From positions 150,010,641-150,074,640 of the forward strand of contig NC_080570.1 of NCBI RefSeq assembly GCF_030247185.1: a stretch of DNA of 64,000 bases. The letters run 5' to 3'. The first letter of the stretch is position 1, and each line of letters begins with the position of its first letter. Both the position numbers and the translations under genes were made by a program. Origin of the DNA: Malaya genurostris. Taxonomy: Eukaryota; Arthropoda; Insecta; Diptera; Culicidae. The notes beneath the pieces are model-generated. The model saw only the letters and a program-made list of their open reading frames with translations, searched no databases and was not told the origin of the DNA. Shown here in pieces: positions 34,490-46,090 of the stretch.

Positions 34490-36079
34490 TCCCCCCTTTG
34501 GGATTGATCCTTGGGCACGAGTGTGGATATCACCAGGTGGTTTTGGAAAATTGCCTCACCACTTGGTGATGGAGCGATAGCCAGACGCGCAGTAAAAGCA
34601 AAGTTTTTATTCTTCTTCCGTTTTTTCCGGGGTCACACTAACGACCAAACCCCACTCCGGACCGGGCGACAATGATTGATGAAGGATAATAATTTATCGG
34701 TAACCTATAGACATGACAGACCACCATCCAGGCAGAGAGTGGTGTGTTCTCTCGCATCAGGATTCCCACAGGATTATTCCCAGTGCAAACTAACACTTGC
34801 AGTGATCGCCGGAAATGGAAAAACGAAAAAAATAAAAAATCGCGAGATGTGGTCGGTCGGCAAGGGCCTCCCCAGTAGGGATTAGCTCGGTGATTGATTT
34901 TCTTTCGTACTCCATCCATCCATCCCATCCAGGCAGGATTCTTCCTGTCGAAGAGGCGAGTCTCCGGGAGTGTGAGTACCTCTTTCAAGTGAAGAATCAA
35001 TCCAGATGGTCCGTTTCCTTTCTCGGTGCCACAGAGGAATATTCGATGGTGTCTCGTTGAAGGGGAATGTGTAGGATGTAAGTAGGGGGGAGGTGTTTTT
35101 CACACATCAACACAGGCATATGACTCTATTTCCCATCAGCCAATTTTACGAGAACAGGCGGCCGGACGGGGACCAGAGCAACAACCGGTCGGTCGGTCTG
35201 TCGGTCGGTCCGATAAAAGCGAAAATCCTTCTAGCATGTTACCATCAGCTGGAGTGGCTCTTCAAAAGCATTTGCCTTTCTTTCCCCTGTGTCGGGGCCC
35301 TTCTCCGGGTTCGGGGCCATCATCAGGATCACCATCACCGTTAGGATCTCCCATCGGATAAACGACATCATACAAATAAATTAAATAATAAGCTGCTTGT
35401 GCACGTTCCACGAGGGCCCTCGGGTTCCGGTTCGGGTTCTGTAAAAAAAAGGTTGCCCTTAGAGGAAGCGCGAGAAGCAGAGCATCGTCTGCCGCACGAA
35501 AAGTGTTTGATAGTTGATGCGCCCTCTCTCGCTCTCTCACTCTTCAATGATATGGCGTACGTGCAACGATGTAAAATCACAATCGGGTCCGAACCGGGGC
35601 AGATGAAAAGAAAAAAAAAGAAAGTATGTTACTCGGATGGATGGTGAATGGTTTTTGGATGACCATAACACACCATCCTCCATCATCGTGCCATTGGTGG
35701 ATGCTTTTAGTGCCGAGAAATGCTCGTGCAATTATAGGGAGGAAAGGGGGAATAATGCAATGTGGAAATCAATTTCAGAACGTACGGAGCAAAAAAAAAA
35801 TAATAACACGGGAAGATGCAATTGAAAATAATGAACGGAAATGCATGTTTTCAGTTATCATTCAGTCCTGTTATCCCTACACGATGGTAATGGGGTAGTG
35901 AAATATAGTAATTCTCGCGCACCGATAAGTAAAAGTGGTTCAGTGTTTTCGCAACCCCTTAATTGGTCTGTTGTTCGTGACCGGTTGTCAGTTACATCGG
36001 AAAACTTTTACGACAGCTATCGATTCATGTGTGTGGCAGTTCTGTGACGTACAATTCAATATAGAAACTGGCAAATTTT
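34490..36079. other. Complex island, no supported gene
   Basis: GC-richer DNA with a GGTCGG-type tandem near 35187-35210 and polypyrimidine runs. Overlapping frames on both strands (for example 34638-35000 minus, 35399-35647 plus) have no recognisable domain. Confidence 0.5.
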
Positions 36080-36230
36080 CGGCGTGGGCACGAGTGATGC
36101 GTGCCTGGTTGGGAAACGGTACCGTCTTAGTTTTGGCGCATTGTTCGGCATCCGCTAGAAGTAAAAATTTTGTATAGTTTCTTAGAGCCTAGATTCCATT
36201 CCTAAAAGTTTTTCCCGCAAAATTCGACTG
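36080..36230. repeat. Low-copy repeat shared with about 39285-39400 and 40065-40180
   Basis: 'gggaaacggtaccgtcttag', 'ttcggcatccgctagaagta', 'tttcttagagcctagattcc'. The first half recurs at 39310-39385 and the second half at 40065-40180, where it again precedes a transposase relic. Confidence 0.75.
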
Positions 36231-36930
36231 CATCGAAAATGCTTGAAATGTAAAGTTGATTGTTTCGGCCACTGTATGACATGTGGCACTATCCTGTTTG
36301 GAACCACATTTCGTTCACATCCATATCTTAAGGATCTGGCAACAAAATTTTGGCCCTAGCACAAACTTTGGCTAACCCCTAAATGATCAAACCTGCATCG
36401 GCCAGAAATAGTCCAAAAACACGTTTTCGTTCGGCACGTCAGAAAAAAACATTGCACTCCGTTGCCAAACAAAAAGTGTTCTGTAAATAGCTGAAACTTC
36501 ACCTCTGCTTAGCGATTCAAATTGAACTGCCGAGTTTATCACTAAGCAGTTCAACTTGAGCTGTTCTGCACTGATGAGTCAAAGACGAAACGTAAAAATA
36601 ATAAAAAAAAACAAAAATTTATTGATCATGGTTCTGTATCGATTTCCATTTACGGTAACGCACCGTTCTTCCTCTTTTTTTTAAATGATTTCACCAGCCC
36701 TTTGACCGCACCAAACAGTACATTTATCGCAAGGCATCGGTAATTCTGGAATGGCGTGTGGATTATCTTTGATCCAAATACGACAATTTTGCTTGTTGAC
36801 AAAGTATCCATTCAACTAAAAATACGCCTCTTCACTGAAGAAAATGTTGCTCTATAAACAGTTTTGACGCTATAATTCTGATTTTGAAAATAAATTTCCA
36901 CAAGCGTTGTTCTGGAGTTAACCTATTCAT
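36231..36930 (-). pseudogene. Tc1/mariner-type transposase relic (GGGTGATTTTTT family), rearranged
   Basis: On the minus strand the ATG at 36930 begins MNRLTPEQRL, the N-terminus I associate with this insect transposase family. After an internal deletion comes a first-catalytic block reading FSEEAYF, stop, LNGYFVNKQNCRIW (about 36870-36780), where the family normally has an Asp-Glu-Ala-His-Phe-like motif; here the Asp is Glu. A MITE interrupts at about 36500-36596. The second catalytic block lies at about 36340-36262: MWFQ, one inserted base, then QDSATCHTVAETI. The relic has stops, a frameshift, deletions and an insertion, so it is long dead. The strand and order of the blocks are those of an intact gene. 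Confidence 0.85.
36500..36596. mobile_element. MITE fragment nested in the transposase relic
   Basis: 'cacctctgcttagcgattca', 'aagcagttcaacttgagctg' and the terminus 'tgatgagtcaaagacgaaac'. Right half of the 'CGTCTTCGACTCGTCAGT' family. Confidence 0.8.
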
Positions 36931-36959
36931 GATGATTTGCCAAACAATACTGAGTAGAT

Positions 36960-37769
36960 ACGTCACTTTACACTGTCAAAACAATTATCAGACAATAGAG
37001 TAATCCCTATTGAAAAAACCTGTTTGTTCGGACTTAATCTTACAAACTCTACAAATCCTGTTTACCCCGTAGTTCCGGAACCGAAAGTAGTATCCACAAC
37101 AAATTTAGGAATTCCGTATGAAACTGTAAGACTTTTCCTTTGAACCCATAACTTTGTGAAAATCGATTTGGTCATCTTGAAGAAAAGTGAGTAAGATCCT
37201 TTTTGCAGTTTTTAATCACCATTTCCATTTCTTCCGAAACCGGATTCAGATGACCGCAACAGCCGAAGTTGGTTCGTTTGCCAGCGACGAATATGACCTA
37301 AAAATTGGAACAGTTTGGAGCCTAGTTAAACCTAGACTTACTATCTCATGCTCTATTTCGATTAAATCAATTAAACGAAATCTAACAAACGAAACGAACC
37401 TGCGTTTCTGTTACTTCTGCATATGTAAGTCAAGCTAAACAGCATGAATCAGCAGCATAAAACATGTAGTAGGATTACACCACCAGCACTACCGTGATGG
37501 GAAAATTTCATATTTTTTTAAAATAAATTTAAATTCATTAACATTCGTTTGTTCTTTCGGTCGTACTGATCATAAAATAGCTATAATTTTTATCAACCGC
37601 AGCACCGTCTTTTACCAATATTACACACTGGTAGCAGACATCCGTAACCGTTTCGATTTCTTCATAGAGTGTACGAAATAGAACAAAGCACGCATCGTTT
37701 GTTTTGTGTTTTCTTCTTCTTTCGGTGTGGAACATATTGCATTCTATATGACGATCTGACACTCATCGT
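36960..37769. repeat. Degenerate mosquito repeat and unassigned DNA
   Basis: 'cccgtagttccggaaccgaa', 'gtgaaaatcgatttggtcat' near 37070-37180, and 'aaaccggattcagatgaccg' near 37237, belong to the 'accggaagtcgga' family in reverse orientation. From 37441 to 37769 I see nothing I can name. The frame at 37538-37762 has no domain. Confidence 0.55.
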
Positions 37770-38560
37770 CCTGTAACTACGGAGCCGGAAGTCGGATCCG
37801 GATGAAATTTCACAGTAGCTTTAAAGATAATATGAGCTTTAATTCAGATCAAGATATGTGAAAATCGGTTCAAGCATCGCAGAGAAATCGAAGTGAGTTT
37901 TATTTTGTAAGTTTTTCTGCACCACTTACGGTGCTTCAGGAACCGGAAAAGGTGGGACCAATAGTGTCGAATTATTCTTTTATGACCACAAACTAACAAG
38001 CTCTGCAAACTAGAAGAATTTATCAGATAGTTTTATGGGATTTGTAACTGTTTTTGACCAGCTTTTGTGAAAAAATACTAATGAAATTGGTGATTTTCTA
38101 CTTATTACACTTCAATTCCGGAACCGAAAGTCGGATCTGGATAAAATGTTCTAGAAGTTTTTGGGAAACTATAAGACCTTTCATTTGAATATTAATTTGT
38201 GAAAATCGGGTGAGCTGTTTCAGAGAAAATTGAATGCACACTTTTTCTCTAAATGTTACAAATTACTCTTTAACTCCGGAACCGGAAGTCAAATTCAAAT
38301 GAAATTCAATAGCAGGCTATGGAACCATAAGACCTTTTATTTGAATCTTAGTTTGTGAAAATCGGGTTAGCCATCTCCGAGAAAAGTGAGTGCTTACTTT
38401 TGTTACACACACACACGCGCGCACACACACATATACACACACAAACACACACACACAGACATTTTCTCAGTTCGTCGAGCTGAGTCGAATGATATATGAC
38501 ATCGGTTAAAATGTCGGTTTTCAAAGTGATTGCATAGCCTTTGTATAAGAGAAAGGCAAA
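37770..38560 (-). repeat. Mosquito interspersed repeat, reverse orientation, with CA tract
   Basis: Three loosely tandem cycles of 'aaccggaagtc', 'taagaccttt.atttgaat', 'gtgaaaatcgg' and 'gagaaaa.tgagtg'. An imperfect (CA)n tract follows at 38404-38458, then 'tcagttcgtcgagctgagtc' and 'tgtataagagaaaggcaaaa'. The last phrases look like the fixed end of this repeat. Confidence 0.75.
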
Positions 38561-38756
38561 AACAAACCTCCTAAAAGCACCCGTTAGAAGATAAAAATTC
38601 AGTATCTAGCCATCTCTCGAAATTATTTTCGCGTACTCGACGCACTTTGAGGCTGTCTTCCTGTGCTCTAGTGCCCCGAAATCCGAATCTATCATATTCT
38701 GGAAGCTGAATTGGACTTGGATTCATAAAAAAAACTGCGTTTGGTCGAAAACAGTA

Positions 38757-39257
38757 CACTGAGGTCTCTTTTTACGCGGGGGATACTAACCGCACAAAAA
38801 AACCTCGTAACTTCGGAAATATGCGTAAAAAAACCGCGTAAAAAAACCTCAAAACTGAAGAAACAAATTTTGACGCCAAATAGCTTAGAAATGCATAAAA
38901 CGTCCCGATCTGGCGTAATCTAACGACTCTGGGACTTAAAGAATTTGAGAACAAGTCACTTCGGAAAACCGCAAAATAAACATGTTTTTTCTGATATCGA
39001 ATGTCTTAGAAATGCATGAAACGTCCAGAGCTGGTGTAATCTGATTTAAAAAAAATCGAAAATTGTCAGAGTTGACTTAAAAAAAATTTCGAATAACACC
39101 AAATTTCGAAATTCCTGTATTTCTAAGACAAAACAAGAAAACCGAGTAACTTGGGAAATCCGCGTTAAAAAACCGCCTAATTTCGGAAATCCACGTAAAA
39201 AAAGACGCATAAAAGAAACCGCAATAAAAAAAAAACGCATAAAAAGATACCCCGTTG
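38757..39257. mobile_element. 501-bp TA-flanked 'GAGGTCTC' element carrying satellite sequence
   Basis: Left end CACTGAGGTCTCTTTTTACG, right end the reverse complement of CAACGGGGTATCTTTTTATG. TA lies at 38755-38756 and 39258-39259. The outer regions are AAAAAACCGCGTAA-type degenerate tandem repeats. The interior reads 'acgccaaatagcttagaaat', 'gcataaaacgtcccgatctg' and, further in, 'gaataacaccaaatttcgaa'. These are the same words as the large AT-rich satellite. Terminus and target resemble 11762-14496, so it may be mobilised by a related pogo-like enzyme (inference). Confidence 0.85.
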
Positions 39258-40284
39258 TACTCCCGGATCAAGTGATCTTTTCGCGTGAATGCCGAGTGAT
39301 GCGTGTCTGGTTGGGAAACGGTACCGTCTTAGTTCGGTGCACTGTTCGTTCGGCATCCGGTAGAAGCAAAAGTTTGGTGAGATTTTTCAAAGTCTATCAG
39401 AGCAATTGGAGTTTTACTGCTAGGATTAGTTTTTCTCGTAGAATTTGAATTCAGCGCAAATGCCAAAAATATGCGAACTAACCGCTATGAAACTGATCCG
39501 TAAAGTGTTTGAATCTGATATCAAAATTTTTCATCCCTCTAGAGGACAATGACCGTTGTCACGCCTGAACGGTGGAAAATAGTGAATAGTTAATAAATTG
39601 GAAGAACTAACGCACAAAAAACAGATGTCAAATTGGCGAAATTGCACAATTTGAAAAGCTATCAGGCAGTATTTCTTAATTTAAGGATTTTAAAACCAAG
39701 ATTGTTGAAATTAACGAAAATATTTCTCAAAATTTTTTCGAATATCCACGTGGTGTGTTTATTCGGAATCGGTTGTTCAAGCTATTAGTTAAATTTTTAT
39801 GAATTTTTCCCTTTTATGAATTGTCGCTCTAAATGACGGTTTGCAATTTTCATCACACTTAACCCTGTAGCTCTGGAACCGGAAGTCGAATCGGGATGAA
39901 ATTAAATAGCAGCTTATGGAACCGTAAGACTTTCCATTTGAGCCTCAAGTTTGTGAAAATCAGTTCAGTGACATTATTCGACTTATAATCATAAACATGC
40001 ACAGACACTGTTCAACTCGACGACCTGAGTCGAATGGTGTATGGCACTATATTGGATTTTTCAAGTAACTGTTCGGCAGCCGTAAGAAGTAAAAATTTGG
40101 TATTGTTTCTTAGAGCTTGGATCCCATTACTAACAGGTTTTCATGCAAAATTCGATTCCATCGAAAATGCTTGAAATATAAAGAGTGTTTTTAAGAACTT
40201 GCTAATTTAATATTTATATAAAACACATGCCGAATTATGAAATGACCAACCTTTTTTTAATTGGTAGATAATTTCACCGATTCA
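39258..40284. repeat. Low-copy repeats and a mosquito repeat fragment
   Basis: 39285-39400 repeats the 36080 block ('gggaaacggtaccgtcttag'). 39840-40060 is a reverse-orientation 'ctggaaccggaagtcg' mosquito repeat ending 'ctcgacgacctgagtcgaat'. 40065-40180 repeats 'gtttcttagagcttggatcc'. The rest is unassigned. Confidence 0.65.
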
Positions 40285-40365
40285 ATAAGTCGATTGTTTC
40301 GGCCACAGTATGACAAGTGGCACCATCCTGTTCAAACCACATTCCGTCCACATTCATATCTGCAT
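40285..40365 (-). pseudogene. Tc1/mariner-type transposase fragment, second catalytic block
   Basis: The minus strand reads MNVDGMWFEQDGATCHTVAE in one open frame. QDGATCHT carries the second catalytic Asp, intact here. It matches the 36262-36340 block, which has a one-base insertion at this spot. No other part of the gene is visible nearby, so this is an isolated relic, embedded in sequence also duplicated at 36.2 kb. Confidence 0.82.
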
Positions 40366-41399
40366 AACCTTTCTAAATAAGGCGCATAATCTGCATAACC
40401 TTTCTAAATTGCAGGCGAAAAACGCGTGCAATACACTAGAGTCTGGTTTTATCACATAAAAAACTAAATTTCACATACAAACTGCAAAACTTCAGTAATT
40501 TGCACTAAAATCATCTTACTAATCTATCTAATGCTGTGATAATGTCTATCTCTTGTCATTCAAACAGTCTGATTTTTACATATGTTTTTCATTAGGGGAT
40601 AATTCCTGAATTTTGACTGATTGTGATACATATTTTCGAAACCCAAAGTATCAGCAATCAGTATTGGTGATTGCCGAAAATTTTACAGAAGCTGCTATAT
40701 TGCTATCTATTTTCAATCCGGTAGAACTCGAGTCTCTCAATTCATGAACCGTGAGAGAATTTTGCTACATTTCTTCGCTCCACTTCATACTCTGAGTATT
40801 TCACGCCATTAAAAAAATTTACAGTCTGATAATGATCGTTGTTGTGTGGAATTTTCCAAGAGAAAATCGCAAGTTGACAATTATCGCAGAAAATCGAATC
40901 GATGATTCGACTTGATGATTCTCATACTAGGTTGCAATATTTAAAAACCCTTGTGTGGAGCATTTACATACATTTTCATAGACACAACTTATACAAAGAT
41001 TATATGTACATAGTTAGAATAAGCGGCAATAGTAAAATGATTCTATCGCAATTATCAACTGCCTGTATAAAGTCGGATCGCGAAACGAGAATAAGCGACC
41101 GTTTGTTGCTTCAGAAAGGATCCCCACAGTAGCGTGCTAACCTTTGATTCTCAGAAATGTCATCGAGAGAAATTCGCTCTCGCACTGCTGTCGATTCTAT
41201 GTTAAATGAGCCATGCCGGGTTTTCGTTGTTGCGATGATATCCGTCTCTCTTTGATGGCACTGAAGAGTTTCCAGTGAGCGTTCTTTGATACGATAAAAG
41301 CCATCCTTGTCAGCAATACATATTTAATCTTTAGCATTGTCAAGTTTCTGAAAAAAATGTGCGGACAAAAAAAAGCATTTTGTCGGTTATGTCACTTCT
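40366..41399. other. Unassigned DNA
   Basis: No gene supported. The frame at 40902-41132 has no domain. 'gagaaattcgctctcgcact' near 41170 resembles a dispersed insect repeat, but I cannot assign it. Confidence 0.45.
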
Positions 41400-41820
41400 G
41401 CGATTAAGATATCTTCCGAACCGCAAGTGTCAGCCATATATGATCTTCGAACTTTAAACCCAAACACAACCTAATAATAGTCTCGAACGAGTCGAAAAGG
41501 TTGTTTGAAACCCATCTCCGAGGAAATTGAGTGCAATAGAAAATAATGCATTTTGTCGGTGACGTCACTTATTTCTTTATATCTCCGGAACCTATAGTGA
41601 CAGTTATTTAACCTTCAAAGTTGATCCACAAAGCAAAGATAGCTTTCATACGAGTGTCAGTTTCAGGAAATCGGTTCAACCATTTCCGTCAAAATTGAGC
41701 AGAGAGAAAATTATCTGAAACACTCATGCATACACACAGAAACACTTTCCGATTTCGTCAAGATGAGTCGAATGGTATTAAGCACAAGGGAAATGATCTT
41801 TCTATAGAGAAAGATTAATC
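41400..41820 (-). repeat. Degenerate mosquito interspersed repeat, reverse orientation
   Basis: 'atatctccggaacctatagt', 'ggaaatcggttcaaccattt' and 'gatttcgtcaagatgagtcg', with the same ending phrases as 38462-38550. Confidence 0.65.
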
Positions 41821-41869
41821 CACATAATTGCAAAAATTCGCATAAAAAAGACTGTTCAAATAGAAAATT

Positions 41870-42950
41870 ATGAAACAGATTTTGCTTTTTCTAGGACTGA
41901 AACTGCTGGTAGAGCTTCGTTCTACTACTCAAGTTCCTGCCGTGTTTTTTATTCTGGTCAACATTTATAGGCTCCGGTTGTTCGTCAAATTTCCGAAGAG
42001 GACTCCGTCTAAAAAGGAGTACACCGTTTCAAATTTAATGGACATACGTCAGGAAATAAAACCACTAGCAAATTGCCTCACCAATTTCACACGTTGCTAT
42101 GAACAGCGGCAACAACAACAACAAAAAATATAATCTTTTCTCCTTCACAAGTTCACCGGCACCATTAACCCCCCGGCAAGCGGAATCCTTTGATGTCAGA
42201 GTATCAAACGAACATCACTTGCTGTACCGGGGTCCATATCAGACGTTATCGGACGCTTGTGGCGGCGGTATGGGAATTAGCGTTCCACTGGCAGTGACTT
42301 CACCATCACCCTCACAATTCATACAGCTACCGCAAGTAAGCAACCAGGACTCAGGGACCAGGACCAGGACCTTTGACTTTTAGACTTCGGTCGGTCATGG
42401 CAACATCATCATTCGAAGCTGTTTGCTACGCTTGTGTATGATCGATATTGCTGTCAATTCCAGGGCAGTCTAGGGTAAATGATACACTTTCGCCTAGATT
42501 TGAGAGTGTTGAACATCGCGTCCAGAATCTTGATCATGAATAAAATTCCCGAATGCAAAATTGATCCAAACAACTATTTGACGCCACTCTCTCTCTCCTT
42601 TCGTCGTCGTCCGTGCAGGATAGTTTACGGGATTATGTCGACGGTCAAGTATCCGTGTCCCAGTGCTTTTAGTATTTGTGCACCGAAGTGCAAATGGACT
42701 TCCCGGTTGGCAGCGTGTGCCTAGCCTTGCAGCCACGGGATATACTGCCGATAATTGAGCTGCCACCAAATGGCTGCCGATATCGATGAGACTGATGCTG
42801 AGCTAGACTAGGCTAGATCTAGGCGATGATTCGAATTCGATTGAAAGCGTGTCTTTTTACATCACTATGACATGGAACAGAGTTGCGTTTCAACTGCGAT
42901 ATGCTTTTGGAAATCGAATGAAATGGTATAGCGAGCCTTTTTTACTTGCC
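41870..42950. other. Complex island, no supported gene
   Basis: Contains a (CAA)n run near 42110-42127 and mixed-composition sequence. Frames at 41870-42133 and 42099-42383 are open but end at ordinary stops and have no domain I recognise. One could be a host exon; RNA evidence would be needed. Confidence 0.45.
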
Positions 42951-43047
42951 GTTGTTCCGATTAGAAGAGGTTGCAGTCATTCGCTGCTCTGGAGTTGAGT
43001 GTTCGAAATAGAGTTCTGTAAAAGCGTACCAATAGGGGGAAAGTAAA

Positions 43048-43296
43048 GGGTGATTTTTTAAGAGATACAGGATTTGACTTAAAAAAAAGAAACAACAAAT
43101 TTGAGACACAGACAAACTGACGGGCCCAAAACGTGACATAAACTGTTCCCCGAAGGCGACTCTCAATTTGGTCATTGTTTCGCGTGCCGTGTGAGACGTG
43201 GCACCGTCCTGGTGAAATCTTTCTTCCATTTTGGACAAAAAAAAATCGTCAATCATCACACGGTAGCGCAAAAGGATACCAGCAAAAAATCATCCC
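43048..43296 (-). mobile_element. Internally deleted Tc1/mariner element, GGGTGATTTTTT ends
   Basis: The left end GGGTGATTTTTTAAGAG matches an inverted repeat I recall from a widespread insect Tc1/mariner family. The right end 'aaaaaatcatccc' is its reverse complement. TA is next to both ends within two bases (43044-43045 and 43297-43298). Only about 250 bp remain, mostly transposase coding sequence. Confidence 0.8.
43066..43275 (-). pseudogene. Tc1/mariner-type transposase fragment in the deleted element
   Basis: The minus-strand frame reads MRYRVMIDDFFLSKMEERFH, then QDGATSHTARETMTKLR, FGEQFMSRFGPV. QDGATSHTA holds the second catalytic Asp. RFGPV matches the family's RNGPV block, which normally leads to a Pro-Pro-Arg-Ser-Cys-Asp segment that is absent here. 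The catalytic Glu region and N-terminus are missing. The codons kept are the conserved centre of the enzyme, but the fragment cannot act alone. Confidence 0.85.
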
Positions 43297-43298
43297 TA

Positions 43299-43545
43299 AA
43301 AACCGCAAAACTTAGGGTGAATTTTTCTGGGTCGAACATCAGATTCGGGTGTTGTCTCGAATTTTTTGGTTGAAAAATTTCGACTTCGGGACCCTGAAAA
43401 AATTGAGATTTGCGAAACCGAAATATTTCTTAATGAAACCAAATGCTTGAAATGTCGATATCTCGAGAAAACACTAAATTTGCATAATTTCGGAAATCCC
43501 CGTAAAAACAGCCGTGTAAAAAAAACCGCTCAAAAACACATGAAA
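43299..43545. repeat. Fragment of a 'GAGGTCTC' element interior
   Basis: 'tgaaaaaattgagatttgcg', 'aaaccaaatgcttgaaatgt', 'cgatatctcgagaaaacact', then 'ttcggaaatccccgtaaaaa' and 'aaaaaaaccgctcaaaaaca'. Same content as the right part of 38757-39257. Confidence 0.65.
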
Positions 43546-44215
43546 GCGTAGTTTTATTTTTTTAACCTGATATTAGAACCAGCATTTGGTTAATAAGTTG
43601 AAAAAATTTTAAGGCGTTTGCATAGCCTCCAGCTGTTGATTTAAAAAAAAAAACGAAACAAAAAATTCATTTAAATATCAGAATATTATTCTACTGATCA
43701 AAAGAAATAAATTTCTCACTGTAACCTTTCTATTAGAAGTAACAATTCTCGGAATATTTAGAAATGAAATTCAAAGTACTCAGTTTCTTGTTGACTAGAA
43801 CCGTTTTGTCAAGCCTTGCTGGAGTTTGATTCATAGAAGTCGGAAAATTTCCTATTCAATTTCCTGTTAATTTTTCAATTTAAAAAAAAAATCGTTGAAA
43901 AATATTCAACTTTTTCTTCCAGTGTACATTTGTTTCGAGAATCGTTTCTAGAATAGATCGCAATCTAATTTTTCCAAGACTGTTCTGTACAATCCACAAC
44001 TACCGAGTTTCAACGTTTTGAAGAAAGTGCTACCTGTTTAATTACTGGTATAAACTATTTTTACATCTTTTGGGCTCTAAATTTAGATCGATTGCGATGC
44101 TCCATTTATATGCATCTATCGAAATGGAAATTGACACCAAAAAGTCCACTGCATGACTTCATTCGCATGGCCCGACACGCTTCCGAAGGACGCTCGCGTT
44201 CGTATTTTGATGAGT
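43546..44215. other. Unassigned AT-rich DNA
   Basis: No recognisable gene or repeat family. Confidence 0.45.
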
Positions 44216-44549
44216 GCACAAGGAGGTCTCTTTATACGCGGGAGATACGTATCGCGTAAAAAAAACAACACGAAAAAATCGCGTAATTACGGAAATCCGC
44301 TTAGAAAAAACCGCAAAATTGAAGATTGTTTTCTAATGCCAAATGTCTTAAAAATGCATGAAAAGTCGAGATCTGGTGAAATAAAATAAAAATTCAGTGT
44401 CAGAGTATCGGGATAACACCAGATTTCGACGTATCATGTATTTCTAAGACAAAACAAGAAAACCGAGTAACTTCGGAAATACGGGTAAAAAACACGGAAC
44501 TCCGCGTAAAAAAACGCAAAAAAATCCCGTAAAAACAGACTTCAGTGTA
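44216..44549. mobile_element. 'GAGGTCTC' element, 334-bp copy
   Basis: Left end 'cacaaggaggtctctttata', right end the reverse complement of CACTGAAGTCTGTTTTTACG. The interior holds 'aatgccaaatgtcttaaaaa', 'tgcatgaaaagtcgagatct' and 'ataacaccagatttcgacgt', the satellite words. The right flank is TA; the left flank is no longer TA. Confidence 0.78.
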
Positions 44550-44589
44550 TATCGAATTTCACTTTAGTTCCTATCATCTAAAAAAAAAT

Positions 44590-44840
44590 GATAGAACCCA
44601 GATCTTCTTCTTTCATACTCAAACAAAATGGCACCATACAAATGTTTTTTTTTGCGTATGATTTCCGGTTCCGGAGTTACAGGAAATAATTTAAAATTTA
44701 AACACCAACTTTTCTCAGAAATAGCTTCACCGATTTTCACAATCTTAAGTTCTAATGGAAGGTCTTACAAAACTCCTGAATTATGTTCGGATGTGACTTG
44801 CAGTTTCGGAATTACACGATGATAAGCGTTTTAAAATTTC
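44590..44840 (+). repeat. Degenerate mosquito interspersed repeat
   Basis: 'atttccggttccggagttac', 'agaaatagcttcaccgattt', 'taatggaaggtcttac' and a second 'cagtttcggaattacacgat'. Confidence 0.65.
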
Positions 44841-46090
44841 AAGCCATCGTTTATGCCAAAATCATATAAAATTTTCTAAACTCTACTAAGCTTCAGAAGG
44901 AGGAGAAGTTTCATGGAATCGATTGTACCCTATCAAACCGGGATTCCAAACTATTTCGGAAACCTTTTTTTCTCGAAAATGAATTGATACATCAGACCCC
45001 GATAACCAAAAACTGAGAAAAAATTTTAAAAAAATTCTAAACTGATTTTGATTCTTCTCACGGTTATCGGTAAACAATTCCTCATATTTGTTTTTTTTTT
45101 ATTTTTTGTTTTTCATTAGCTCCACCCTTAGGGATGAAAATGTGTAGAGTCGCGAATATTAAAACACAGTCGGTTCACGGAACTAAACCTAAGGCTTGTA
45201 GGTGATGCTTTAGTTGAAGACCATGCGGATGATTTGATACACAAACAAACAAACATTTTTGTTTTCTAAGGGAAACGTTTGTAAGATAATGACTTTTTAC
45301 TTATCAGTATAAATTTTAGATACTTGAATATACTCGTTTGGAAATGGCTAGTACTCCGATTGTTGAAATGTATCGTTTGGATATTCGTTATCTGTCGGTC
45401 GATGAGGAGGCTTTATGCCTTCTGGAGACAGCTTCCAAAGCTTCAGTGGGCTTTTACTTAATTCGAAAAAAGTAACAAATTTATAACTATTAAACACTAT
45501 CAGCTATTTTCGAGGATTTGTTTTTTACAGAAACTGAACAGATGAGCAGTATAAATAAAGTTTTTCATTTCAAGTCCATTCTTTGGTTTCGATGAAATGA
45601 TAATCTTTACTTTTACAAAGCTCGTATCATCTGTTGAAAATTCTGTTCTTCAACTTTTGCTTTCATTCTATCATTCTATGTCAGACTTTCATCTCTAAAG
45701 CCTTCTGAGCTACTTATCAACTCTTTTCTCAGTTTCCGTCCAATGTTACTCGATCAGGTGATTATAAATGGTAGACTAGGTTTTCTCAAACACTTTTGCT
45801 ACTAGAGCTTCTAATTCATGGAGTAGCTGCTAACGAAAACTACAATTCAAACTGTAGCTGCAAATCGCTTGCTAAATCAGAAATTTCTTTTTATATGGAA
45901 TAGTGATTTTGTTCTCACGGTTTTGTTTGAGTGTCTTATTAAATTTCCACACTTTTACAACTGAAGTATGAGAGGTTCCAAATCAGTCTTCAGTCATGAT
46001 ATGCCACTTTTAATGATATGGCCAGCAATTTGTAGAAGAAGAAACATTAATCCGCTTTTATCTTCATTTTTCGAACGGTAAATGATGAAT
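44841..46090. other. Unassigned DNA
   Basis: No supported gene beyond the short frame at 45344-45475. 'tgcaaatcgcttgctaaatc' near 45863 resembles the satellite module at 23090 ('aaatcgcttgccaaatcgga'). Confidence 0.45.
45344..45475 (+). CDS. Short open frame, 43 codons, unknown
   Basis: ATG to TAA reading MASTPIVEMYRLDIRYLSVD and ending in RKK. Amino-acid use is protein-like (acidic VDEEALCLLE stretch), unlike the low-complexity frames around it. It could be a 5' exon or the start of a degenerate element protein. No homology recognised and no splice site tested. Confidence 0.2.
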   Translation: MASTPIVEMYRLDIRYLSVDEEALCLLETASKASVGFYLIRKK

